Shown in pieces: positions 1 through 6,076 of a DNA stretch of 6,076 nt. Positions within the stretch are counted from its first letter, which is position 1, and every line of letters begins with the position of its first letter. Position numbers and translations under genes: made by a program. The notes beneath the pieces are model-generated. The model was not told the origin of the DNA. It made no database searches and worked only from the letters and a program-made list of their open reading frames with translations. The stretch spans positions 1 through 6,076 of the forward strand of contig JABMQA010000919.1 in the NCBI GenBank assembly GCA_013203545.1, given 5' to 3'. The DNA comes from Bacteroidota bacterium (lineage in GTDB: Bacteria > Bacteroidota > Bacteroidia > Bacteroidales > 4484-276).

Positions 1-1079
1 ATGCTGGTTCGGTTGCCGTGGGCGTCATATTCCATGGTGATTGTGGAACCGTTGGATGTAATGCCCGTAGTCAGCCCCAGGCTGTTGTAATCATAGAAAA
101 TGGTTCCCCCGATATCTGCAATCGTTAGCGGCTCGCCGTAAGCATTCATGGTTTTAGTAACGGTGTCCCACTGTATGGAATTGTGTTCCCTGTAGGTACT
201 TATCTGGTTACTGGCAAGACCGGAATAATCAGAAATAAGTGTAACGCCCGTGGGGAGGGTGGTCCGGTGGTTACGGCCCAGGTCGTCGTACTGGTATTCG
301 GTATAAAGAACAGGGCTAATTCCATCGTAAGAGGGTTCCCACGATCTATAAGGCCTGCCCAGGGCATCGTATTCCGTTTTGGAGTTCACGAGTCGCCCGT
401 CGAAGGCGGTGGATTGTGTTTTTAGCCCGCGGCCCACCCGGTCGTACCAGGTTTTTACGGCTGGCATGCCCGATGACTGCGACTGCGAATAGTAGCAGGC
501 ATTGTCCGGCCCGTTGCCGTCGTCCCAATGCAGCGATTCCAGCATGTTGAGGCCGTCGGGGTATTCAACCAGCTTTGTGCGGCCGAAGCCGTCGTATTTG
601 TAGCGGGTAACGAGGTTGTTCACATCGGTGTGTTTGAGGGGCTGGCCGGTACGGTGGTCGTATTCGAATGTTTCTTCCCATTCCAGGGCGTTTTCCTTTG
701 TGATGGGAAAGCGTCCTTTGGAATCATAGGTTAGTGAGTTTTCTCTTGAATTCAGTCCGTAGGCAGATACCGTAGCGCTTAATACATTTCCAAAATCATC
801 ATGTGTAAAGGACTCTGCTACCTCCATAGGTGTAAATCGAAATCGTATTATTTCAATAAGTAAGCCATTAAGGTAATCATTATACGCTATTACGGAAACA
901 TCGCTCTCTCCGGGACGCTCTTTTGTAACAGTAATGTAATTGGGGAGGTAATCGCAGTTTGCAGGATTACCTGTTGCACCGGTGTAGGTAATGGCAGTGG
1001 TTACCACACCTTCGGGCGTGCCATCGTTTTCATGAGTCACAATAGATTCGGAAACATTGCCGTAACTGTCGTAATCGTA
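1..1079 (-). repeat. RHS/YD repeat region, continues beyond the left edge
   Basis: From about residue 945 the protein shows recurrent YD-type motifs: YDYDSYGNV, FTHDDFGNV, LTYDSKGR, FEYDHRTGQ, YKYDGFGRT, WYDRVGRG, TEYDALGRP, YQYDDLGRN, YDYNSLGL and MEYDAHGNR. In RHS and TcC proteins such repeats build a beta-strand cocoon. The RHS core motif and the variable tip normally follow these repeats and would lie to the left of position 1. Confidence 0.9.
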
Positions 1080-3911
1080 TTCGGTGGTTACGGTATTGTT
1101 TTGAAGGTGGCCGGTGCTTATGACCGTATTGGGCAGGTTAAGGTACCTTAACGAACCTGAACCACCTACTGCCGTGGTTTCGTAAGCGTAGTCAACCGAG
1201 CTGACCAGCGTATACTGTTGCCCCAGGCGTACATCCTGCACTCTAAGCATCGGGAAGTAATAGGTATTGTTGAAATCGAATTCTGATATGTTTGCAATAA
1301 CCTTGTTGGAATTTATATTTATAGAGGTAAATCGGGTCATCCCAAGCAAACCTTTGCCTTGTTTATGTAGTTTGAGCGAACTGTAGTTGTAATTTGTGGA
1401 TTCCATGCTTTGTGCCAAATCCCCCATATCTGATTTTACAGTTTTAACGGCAGGCAATGGGCCACAATACTCCCCTAGCGGATAGGCCTGTGCCGTACCG
1501 CGCAGATAAAACGGATTATCAAAGGTCAGTCGCCGGTAGTCGATCTCAATTTGTTGATTGAGCCCGTTTGAAATTTTTGTTACCAGGTTGGATTCGTCAT
1601 TGGGATGAAATGAAAGTTTAATGAAAAGGTTTTCAATTGACAGATTCCAGGGATCAAACAGGAATTCGTTTCCCCCATCACCATTAAAATCACCATAAAA
1701 TGTAATATTGTCGTTTAATTCTATATAGTTTTTATCGATTAGTGTAGTATTAATTGTAAAGGAGTCGCCATTACAAAAACATACCCTAACAACATCATTA
1801 TATTCCAAAGGATAAATCTGAATGATATCCCCTTTACCGTCACCATTAACATCGGCTGTGAATATGTTGTAAAACGAATTGGTGGGATCATACCAACTAC
1901 CAACAGGGCAATCTACCTCAACCCATCCAACACCATCCGAATAGTGTAATTCCCATTTATGTTCGGGATGATAGGTCAAAACGTCTGTCTTCCCATCCCC
2001 GTTAAAGTCAGCAAAATAGCGTTTATGAGACTCGGTGGGGAATCCGCCATCAAAAATTGTTTCGAATTCTCCCAAAGTTGTATTGTATTCATACGATTTA
2101 AACTGTTTTGTAGGTGATATATTTTTCACATGGATCACTTCTGCTTTTCCGTTGCCATTAAAATCAAGTATTTCATAAGGTGAAAATAAATTGGTGTTGT
2201 CAAATTGCAATGTATCAAGCAACATTGCGCTAAAAGGACTTGAAAATCCGGTAATTTTATAAAGTTCAGCTATGTATTTTTGAGTATCAAGGCGATCATA
2301 ATAAAATTTCAACACTTCACTTTTGCCATTTCCATCCAGATCTACTGCATAGAAACGTGGTGAATCATCAACCGATACATTTTGAATAGCTCCATTATTT
2401 TGTTTCCAATCAAATGGATTCGCATCTCCGGTAGCATCATTCATATAGAGATCAACTCCGGTCCAGTCCGGAGAGCTATCCTGGGTCCATAATCTTAAAA
2501 GATCATCATAACCATCGCCATTGAAATCTGCTTTTGAGAAGCTCAAGCCCAGACATCCATTGTTTGAAATTGTCTCGAGATCGTATAATACTTCGTTTGT
2601 AAAATCATACCACTTTAAAATATAGACAGTGTTAATTTGATTCTCTTTACTTTTATAAACCAAAAAGGCATCATCAACTCCATCGCTGTTATAATCACCA
2701 GGTACTATTTGTTTTAAATAATAGCAATTCAATTCTCCAAGGCAAAATGTGTAGTCAATTTCAGAAATTTCATCTTCAAAAAACGCACTCTCCTCACCCC
2801 AACCCACAACCGTAGAGTTCAATCGTTCTCCATTGTAACCCACTTCGATGATCTCGTTGAGGTGGGAGGTAAAATCGTCGTAATAATAACGGAAGCGGTA
2901 TTCGTGGGCAAAATCGCCTTCGGCAAAGGTGCGGATTTTGCGTAGCAGCAGGTTGTTTTTTATACAGGAGCCACCCACGTAGGCCACGGCACTGTCGGAA
3001 CGGGTGCTGTAGTAAAACTTTACTTTGTTGTAGGGTGTGAGTGCGGGGCTGGCACTGGCATTTCCCGTGTACATTATGCTGTCGATCCGCCAGGTGCCTT
3101 TTGCCTGGTCTTCATTGTAATAATACTGCATATAATTGCCCTGGCGGTCTATTACCTTATCGAGCATCCAGCGTATCACACTGGCACTGTTTTGCTCCTG
3201 GTGTCTTGAGTTTCCCGTGGTTCCATATTCAAAACGGGTGCCGTCCTTGGTCCAAACGGTCCAGTACAAAGGCCCGTTGCCGGATGTACCGGTAGACACA
3301 ATCCGCGCAAAGCTTTCGCTTTCGGTGCCGTAGAGGGTATCGGTACCGGTTGTACAGCCCAGGTTGAACAGGCGTTGCCCGTCCCACACATAGCGGTCGT
3401 TGCCGTCGAAATCCACGCCGTCTATGAAGCCGTCGTGGTAAATGGTGGTGCCCGTCCGTGTGATCATGGAGAGGCCTGCCAGGTTCCATCCCATGCCCAT
3501 CAGCCCGTTGCCGCCCTGGCTGCTGTAACCCACCGAGAGGTTGGGTTGTACACCGGCAGTACCGGGAGGGACTGCAATGGGGATGTTGTAGGAGGCCGCA
3601 CCGGTTGGGGTAACATTAAAGCTGCCGTTGATACTGCCTACGGCGTAATCGGTGTTTAACTCACGCGTGGCTGGGTCGATGGGTTCACTCAGGTAGGACT
3701 CTTCCAACACTTGGTCGTCGTCGATTGTGCCCAGAAATGATAATCCGGTAGAAGATGAATATTCAAAATCCTGTTTTAATGATATGGAGTCGCGGGCTAT
3801 GAAGGTGCGCCCGATGCCGGTAAGGTTGGAGTTTAACTCATAGTAGGCCGTTTGCGGCATGGCCATGTACGAACAGGCCAATGCGAGTAGGAGGAGAAAT
3901 TTTTGTTTCAT
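1..3911 (-). CDS. SpvB/TcdB-type RHS repeat protein with FG-GAP propeller, C-terminus cut by window edge
   Basis: I translated this frame by hand from the ATG at 3911 and found 1303 codons without a stop; it leaves the window at position 1. An in-frame TAA lies eight codons upstream with no other ATG between, so the start is secure. Order of parts: signal peptide (residues 1 to about 20, MKQKFLLLLALAC...); SpvB-like domain (about 85-350), with the family's PTGAASYNIPI, GVQPNLSVGYSSQGGNG and MGMGWNLAGLSMITR; seven Asp-rich FG-GAP/VCBS motifs (406-749); a TcdB-middle-like stretch (about 770-865: LVTKISNGLNQQIEIDYR, then GKGLLGMTRF); and RHS/YD repeats from about 945. Related TcB/TcC and SpvB proteins form shells or carriers for a C-terminal toxin; that role here is inference, as the end is missing. 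The Sec signal and absence of PAAR or VgrG sequence argue against T6SS delivery. It probably shares a transcript with the fibre gene 57 bases upstream. Confidence 0.93.
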   Translation of the reverse strand, partial: MKQKFLLLLALACSYMAMPQTAYYELNSNLTGIGRTFIARDSISLKQDFEYSSSTGLSFLGTIDDDQVLEESYLSEPIDPATRELNTDYAVGSINGSFNVTPTGAASYNIPIAVPPGTAGVQPNLSVGYSSQGGNGLMGMGWNLAGLSMITRTGTTIYHDGFIDGVDFDGNDRYVWDGQRLFNLGCTTGTDTLYGTESESFARIVSTGTSGNGPLYWTVWTKDGTRFEYGTTGNSRHQEQNSASVIRWMLDKVIDRQGNYMQYYYNEDQAKGTWRIDSIMYTGNASASPALTPYNKVKFYYSTRSDSAVAYVGGSCIKNNLLLRKIRTFAEGDFAHEYRFRYYYDDFTSHLNEIIEVGYNGERLNSTVVGWGEESAFFEDEISEIDYTFCLGELNCYYLKQIVPGDYNSDGVDDAFLVYKSKENQINTVYILKWYDFTNEVLYDLETISNNGCLGLSFSKADFNGDGYDDLLRLWTQDSSPDWTGVDLYMNDATGDANPFDWKQNNGAIQNVSVDDSPRFYAVDLDGNGKSEVLKFYYDRLDTQKYIAELYKITGFSSPFSAMLLDTLQFDNTNLFSPYEILDFNGNGKAEVIHVKNISPTKQFKSYEYNTTLGEFETIFDGGFPTESHKRYFADFNGDGKTDVLTYHPEHKWELHYSDGVGWVEVDCPVGSWYDPTNSFYNIFTADVNGDGKGDIIQIYPLEYNDVVRVCFCNGDSFTINTTLIDKNYIELNDNITFYGDFNGDGGNEFLFDPWNLSIENLFIKLSFHPNDESNLVTKISNGLNQQIEIDYRRLTFDNPFYLRGTAQAYPLGEYCGPLPAVKTVKSDMGDLAQSMESTNYNYSSLKLHKQGKGLLGMTRFTSININSNKVIANISEFDFNNTYYFPMLRVQDVRLGQQYTLVSSVDYAYETTAVGGSGSLRYLNLPNTVISTGHLQNNTVTTEYDYDSYGNVSESIVTHENDGTPEGVVTTAITYTGATGNPANCDYLPNYITVTKERPGESDVSVIAYNDYLNGLLIEIIRFRFTPMEVAESFTHDDFGNVLSATVSAYGLNSRENSLTYDSKGRFPITKENALEWEETFEYDHRTGQPLKHTDVNNLVTRYKYDGFGRTKLVEYPDGLNMLESLHWDDGNGPDNACYYSQSQSSGMPAVKTWYDRVGRGLKTQSTAFDGRLVNSKTEYDALGRPYRSWEPSYDGISPVLYTEYQYDDLGRNHRTTLPTGVTLISDYSGLASNQISTYREHNSIQWDTVTKTMNAYGEPLTIADIGGTIFYDYNSLGLTTGITSNGSTITMEYDAHGNRTS
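1647..2714 (-). repeat. Seven FG-GAP/VCBS-like blades, probable seven-bladed beta-propeller
   Basis: Seven copies of a calcium-loop motif of the form D-x-[ND]-x-[DN]-G-x-x-[DE] begin at residues 406, 462, 524, 583, 635, 687 and 741 (for example DYNSDGVDD, DFNGDGYDD, DFNGDGKTD, DVNGDGKGD). Spacing is 52-62 residues, which fits one blade each, as in integrin-type FG-GAP propellers. The count of seven makes a closed propeller plausible; this is inference from the spacing. The DNA here is distinctly AT-rich compared with the rest of the gene. Confidence 0.85.
3852..3911 (-). other. Sec signal peptide of the SpvB/RHS protein
   Basis: Residues 1-20 begin with a basic n-region (MKQK), followed by a Leu/Ala-rich core (FLLLLALAC) and a likely cleavage site near MAMPQ-T. 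Cleavage after Gln is common in Bacteroidota. Cys13 has Ala at -1 but Leu at -2 and Ala at -3, a poor lipobox, so a lipoprotein is less likely than a soluble or surface protein. Confidence 0.75.
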
Positions 3912-3968
3912 GATGTCACAATTTTTTAGTTTTAGATCAGTGATTTGGTTTGGATAGGATGGCCATTA
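3912..3968 (-). other. 57-base spacer between fibre gene and SpvB/RHS gene
   Basis: The spacer is AT-rich with an A-run close to the downstream ATG. I see no stable hairpin followed by a T-run that would act as a terminator, and no clear Bacteroidota promoter. The short distance and shared strand favour co-transcription of the two genes. Confidence 0.5.
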
Positions 3969-5474
3969 TTAGCGTGCCTCCATGCCATCGATTTTCTCCA
4001 CTAATTGACTGATCTTTTTATCCTGCTGTAGGATGTAGAGGGTAAGCTCCTCGATCTTTTTGAGCAGCATGGCATCGGTTTCGGCCAGGTTGATACCATT
4101 TTCCTTCACCTCCTGTTGGGAGGGAACGCCGGGCAGGTGGCCGTTACTGTTGATGAACTCTTCCACTTCGCTGAGTTTGGGGAGGTGGTAGCCAGGCAGG
4201 AATACGTAGTCGGACCATTCACTTACGGTGGCGATTTTAACTTCGGTTGTTAGTATGGTTCCGTTAACGTATAGCTTATGGCTTCCGGGTGTATTGCATT
4301 CGTCACCCACCAGTACTTTTCCATCGGTTGTAAAGGTAAGCAGTTCATTCTGATTGATATCGCCATAAATATATCCTGTACCGTCCGTAGCCACACCAAG
4401 GCCATAGCTGTGGACTGTGTTGCTTGCCCAGATGGTGCTTTCGCTGGCTGTTGTTGAATGGAAATGTGCAGAAACTGCGGTTTCGTTCTGTACATCCAGG
4501 GTGTGCAGAGGCGTGTTCACACCAATACCCAGCCTTCCAGTGGATGTAAAGACCATATATTCCCAATCAATTTGACTATTGCGTGTTCCGGCTCCAGCTG
4601 TGTTAAAAGTAATGTTTCCACTATTACCTCCAAAAACGATACTGGATGCCCGTCCATTAAAGATACGCTTTGCACCGTTGTCCCATGTATAATTACTTGA
4701 TATGATTTTGTTTTCAGATACCCCTGATCCCCAAAAAGAAAATTCACTCCCAATTTGAAATGCACCATAAATAGAAGAATCACCTGGAACATTTACACCA
4801 GTGATTTTATTCGTTACCAGACTTCCCTGTAGGTTTTCCTCCCAATGTGTCAGGTCTTCGATATCTGTCCATGAGGCGTTGCCGGAAGCATCGGATTTTA
4901 AGATATAGTTCGTGTTCTGACTACCATCAGTAAGATTAAAGCCGGTTGAGGCAATGGTTCCATTAACCTGCAATTTAGATGTGGGGGCAGAGGTTCCGAT
5001 CCCCACATTGCCAGATGATAAAATGGTGTTGCCTGAATTCAATAGCCAAATCCCCAGGGTTTGAGGGTCGGCCCAGGAGGCGTTGCCCGAGGCATCGGTT
5101 CTTAAGACATAGTTCGGATTCTGGCTACCATCAGTAAGATTAAAGCCGGTTGAGGCAATGGTTCCGTTAACCTGCAATCTTGATGTGGGGGTAGAGGTTC
5201 CGATCCCCACATTGCCTGTGTAGTATGCGTTTGTTGAATTCAGCAGCCATATGCCGAGGGTTTTGGGATCGGCCCAGGAGGCGCTGCCCGTGGCACTGGA
5301 TTTTAAAACATAACCTTCTGATGTGGTTCGGTTCAATGTAAAATAGGCGGTTCGGATTGTGCCATTTACATCAAGGTCGGTTTGTGGGTTGCTGGTGCCG
5401 ATGCCCACTTTCCCGGTGTACCCGGGCTGTGCTGCCCTTATCACCATGGTTGGCAGGGAGCTGCCCATGCCCAA
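3969..5474 (-). CDS. Fibre/adhesin C-terminal portion: VGIGT repeat modules plus C-terminal coiled-coil domain
   Basis: This frame encodes 501 residues if begun at the TTG at 5474; an ATG at 5468 is also possible. Neither has a visible ribosome site, and the same frame runs upstream for six codons to a TAA, so it is most likely the 3' part of an interrupted gene. Visible structure: GKVGIGTSNP (21-30), GNVGIGTSTP (87-96) and GNVGIGTSAP (155-164) open modules with P...L.VNGTI and ending in ASWADP..LGIWLLNS; a distinct central region (about 205-312); GRLGIGVNTP (313-322); and GKVLVGD...HKLYVNGTI (385-406). Residues 413-501 match a C-terminal domain common in Bacteroidota fibre proteins (WSDYVF, HLPGVPS, NGINL, LLKKIEELTLYI) and end in a coiled coil likely to trimerise. 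It resembles tail-fibre and S74-chaperone ends, but I see no proof of self-cleavage. It probably acts at the cell surface; its ligand is unknown. Confidence 0.85.
   Translation of the reverse strand: MGMGSSLPTMVIRAAQPGYTGKVGIGTSNPQTDLDVNGTIRTAYFTLNRTTSEGYVLKSSATGSASWADPKTLGIWLLNSTNAYYTGNVGIGTSTPTSRLQVNGTIASTGFNLTDGSQNPNYVLRTDASGNASWADPQTLGIWLLNSGNTILSSGNVGIGTSAPTSKLQVNGTIASTGFNLTDGSQNTNYILKSDASGNASWTDIEDLTHWEENLQGSLVTNKITGVNVPGDSSIYGAFQIGSEFSFWGSGVSENKIISSNYTWDNGAKRIFNGRASSIVFGGNSGNITFNTAGAGTRNSQIDWEYMVFTSTGRLGIGVNTPLHTLDVQNETAVSAHFHSTTASESTIWASNTVHSYGLGVATDGTGYIYGDINQNELLTFTTDGKVLVGDECNTPGSHKLYVNGTILTTEVKIATVSEWSDYVFLPGYHLPKLSEVEEFINSNGHLPGVPSQQEVKENGINLAETDAMLLKKIEELTLYILQQDKKISQLVEKIDGMEAR
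4863..5414 (-). repeat. Three tandem fibre modules of about 66-68 residues
   Basis: The three modules start at residues 21, 87 and 155 of the 501-residue frame. The second and third are close copies at the DNA level: 4921-5012 and 5125-5216 align without gaps at an offset of 204 bases, with 4 differences in 92 positions by hand count. The first module is shifted by 201 bases and is more diverged. All copies keep the reading frame. Confidence 0.9.
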
Positions 5475-5492
5475 CCATATTGAATTGGAAGT

Positions 5493-5495
5493 TTA
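5493..5495 (-). other. In-frame TAA interrupting the fibre gene
   Basis: The head frame ends ...GNYLVN-TAA and the same frame continues TSNSIWLGMGSS...GKVGIGT. The flanking sequence reads like the usual linker between a YadA-like head and VGIGT modules, as I recall it from Bacteroidota homologues (GSG...N...NSxxxGxxSxxPTxxV...GKVGIGT). One base change from Lys, Gln, Glu, Tyr, Leu or Ser codons would make this TAA. Reinitiation at TTG 5474 or ATG 5468, stop-codon readthrough or a base-call error are the alternatives. Confidence 0.75.
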
Positions 5496-5915
5496 ATTGA
5501 CCAGGTAATTCCCAACGTCCTGCCCGCTGCCTATTACTATTGATCCTGAGGCTGAAGCCCTGACCTTTTTCCCGAAAGCAAAGGAATAGTTGCCATCGGC
5601 TTCGGCGAGGGTGCCGGCGGCAAAGGCGTACCTGCCGGTTGCCTCGCTGTAGTAACCAAAGGCAGTGGAAACGGGGCCGCTGGCGGTTGTGTGATAACCT
5701 GAAGCAAATGCTGCCGTATCCGTTGCTACTGTGCCAATACCAAGTGTTGATGCTGTTTTGGAGCCCGATACCGTTGTACTGTCACAATTAGTACAGGCCG
5801 GCGGTAATTCAACCCCGTTGATGCCGATTTGGGCAAGGCTGTTGTAGCCCGCCAAGAGGACAAGGGTTATGAGAATGACTGATTTAATGTGTTGTGTGTG
5901 TTTTTTTGTGTTCAT
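5493..5915 (-). CDS. Fibre/adhesin N-terminal portion: signal peptide and YadA-like head repeats
   Basis: A 140-residue frame starting at ATG 5915, chosen because a clear signal peptide follows at once: basic n-region (MNTKKHTQHIK), hydrophobic core (SVILITLVLLAG) and a likely cut at LAQ-IG (residue 29). A short linker holds C41-x-x-C44. Residues 53-130 are repeats of about 14 residues with the S-x-A-x-G pattern of trimeric autotransporter heads (AAFASG, STAFG, YAFAAG, YSFAFG, SIVIGSG), which fold as a left-handed beta-roll in YadA. No membrane anchor of the autotransporter type is present, so export is probably by Sec followed by another outer-membrane route. It stops at a TAA whose reading frame continues into the downstream fibre frame, so this is probably the 5' part of one broken gene rather than a complete protein. 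Confidence 0.85.
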   Translation of the reverse strand: MNTKKHTQHIKSVILITLVLLAGYNSLAQIGINGVELPPACTNCDSTTVSGSKTASTLGIGTVATDTAAFASGYHTTASGPVSTAFGYYSEATGRYAFAAGTLAEADGNYSFAFGKKVRASASGSIVIGSGQDVGNYLVN

Positions 5916-6028
5916 TTCTTTATGATTTTATGATTTTTAAATTTTTGTTTTTTTTGAATAAAAATTAAAGATTTGGTTTGTTGAAATTTTCAAAATAACT
6001 TTCCCTACCAAGGCCATTAAAATTTGAA
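5916..6028 (-). promoter_or_regulatory. AT-rich leader and presumed promoter region of the fibre/RHS unit
   Basis: The stretch upstream of ATG 5915 is strongly AT-rich, with A-runs and two direct copies of AAATCATA just before the start, and no Shine-Dalgarno sequence, as is usual in Bacteroidota. A promoter is expected here because the unit starts here, but I could not find a matching TTTG / TAnnTTTG pair; the nearest, TATTTTG at about 5991-5997, is one base short. The position is inferred from context only. Confidence 0.35.
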
Positions 6029-6056
6029 CAGATGTCTCACTTCGTTCGACATGACA
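6029..6056. repeat. Short intergenic hairpin repeat of Bacteroidota type
   Basis: On the minus strand the sequence TGTCATGTCGAACGAAGTG continues into AGACATCTG. It resembles, from memory, a dispersed Bacteroidota intergenic element usually written TGTCATTTCGAACGAAGTG followed by AGAAATCT. A 5-bp stem (6032-6036 with 6048-6052) encloses an 11-base loop. It may serve as a transcript end for whatever lies to the right. Confidence 0.5.
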
Positions 6057-6076
6057 ATACGCGATCTTATTATTGG

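Larger units (their letters stand above)
3969..5915 (-). pseudogene. Probable single fibre/adhesin gene split by a nonsense codon
   Basis: Joining the two frames gives 649 codons, all in one phase, with one internal TAA and one terminal TAA. The joined product would have the architecture usual for this family: signal peptide, YadA-like head, tandem VGIGT modules, C-terminal coiled coil. Neither half alone is complete: the front lacks a trimerising end and the back lacks a signal peptide. I read it as a recently interrupted gene, since no other lesion was seen in either half. If a resequenced TAA proves false, it is one intact gene of 648 residues. Confidence 0.65.

Noticed and set aside
183..734. 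Plus-strand and alternative minus-strand frames of 60-80 codons at the left end
   Set aside because: They overlap the RHS/YD repeat frame, which has clear protein motifs, and show no features of their own.
3041..3659. Several overlapping plus- and minus-strand open frames of 65-94 codons
   Set aside because: They lie inside the SpvB coding frame in other phases, lack recognisable domains and start signals, and are explained by the GC-richer codon use of the real gene.
3852..3911. Lipoprotein signal at Cys13 of the SpvB/RHS protein
   Set aside because: The residues before the cysteine (Ala-Leu-Ala) are a poor lipobox, and there is no typical acidic surface-export signal after it.
1..3911. 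T6SS-type RHS effector
   Set aside because: The N-terminus has a Sec signal and SpvB domain, with no PAAR or VgrG-like sequence in the visible part.
5474..5495. Frameshift between the head frame and the module frame
   Set aside because: Both frames have the same phase (their first codon positions are congruent modulo 3), so only a stop codon separates them.
5493..5495. Recoded TAA through an alternative genetic code
   Set aside because: The 501-codon frame ends normally at a TAA right after a typical C-terminal coiled coil, so TAA is a normal stop in this DNA.
5985..6000. Bacteroidota promoter element TAnnTTTG upstream of the fibre gene
   Set aside because: The best candidate, TATTTTG, is one base short and has no TTTG at the right distance upstream.
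6017..6052. Eleven-codon frame beginning MSNEVRHL
   Set aside because: It arises from the hairpin repeat sequence, is very short and has no start context.

Overview
The window looks like Bacteroidota DNA. The reasons are signal peptides ending in a Gln-type site (LAQ), A-rich leaders without a Shine-Dalgarno sequence, fibre modules of the VGIGT...P...L.VNG type that are very common in this phylum, a typical Bacteroidota C-terminal domain (HLPGVPS...LLKKIEELTLYI), and an intergenic element resembling a dispersed Bacteroidota repeat. Order or genus cannot be fixed from the sequence.

All supported genes are on the minus strand, so they read from right to left. From the right edge: a partial view of an intergenic region with a short hairpin repeat (about 6029-6056) and an AT-rich leader (5916-6028); a 140-codon reading frame (5915-5493) with a signal peptide and a YadA-like beta-roll head; a TAA codon; then, in the same frame, a 501-codon reading frame (5474-3969) with fibre repeat modules and a C-terminal coiled-coil domain. 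Protein similarity appears to continue across the TAA, so these two are best read as one fibre or adhesin gene of about 647 sense codons interrupted by a nonsense codon. After a 57-base gap comes a very large gene (3911 to beyond position 1) that is open for 1303 codons and cut by the left edge. It encodes a Sec-exported SpvB/TcdB-type protein: an SpvB domain, seven FG-GAP-like calcium-binding blades, TcdB-middle-like sequence, and RHS/YD repeats running off the edge. Its C-terminal end, where RHS proteins carry their variable tip or toxin, is not in the window.

The layout suggests one transcription unit making a surface fibre and a Tc/RHS-type shell protein. Both genes have an AT-rich central segment between GC-richer flanks, which suggests domain exchange. 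No RNA gene, transposase, integrase or CRISPR array was seen, and nothing on the plus strand looks like a real gene.
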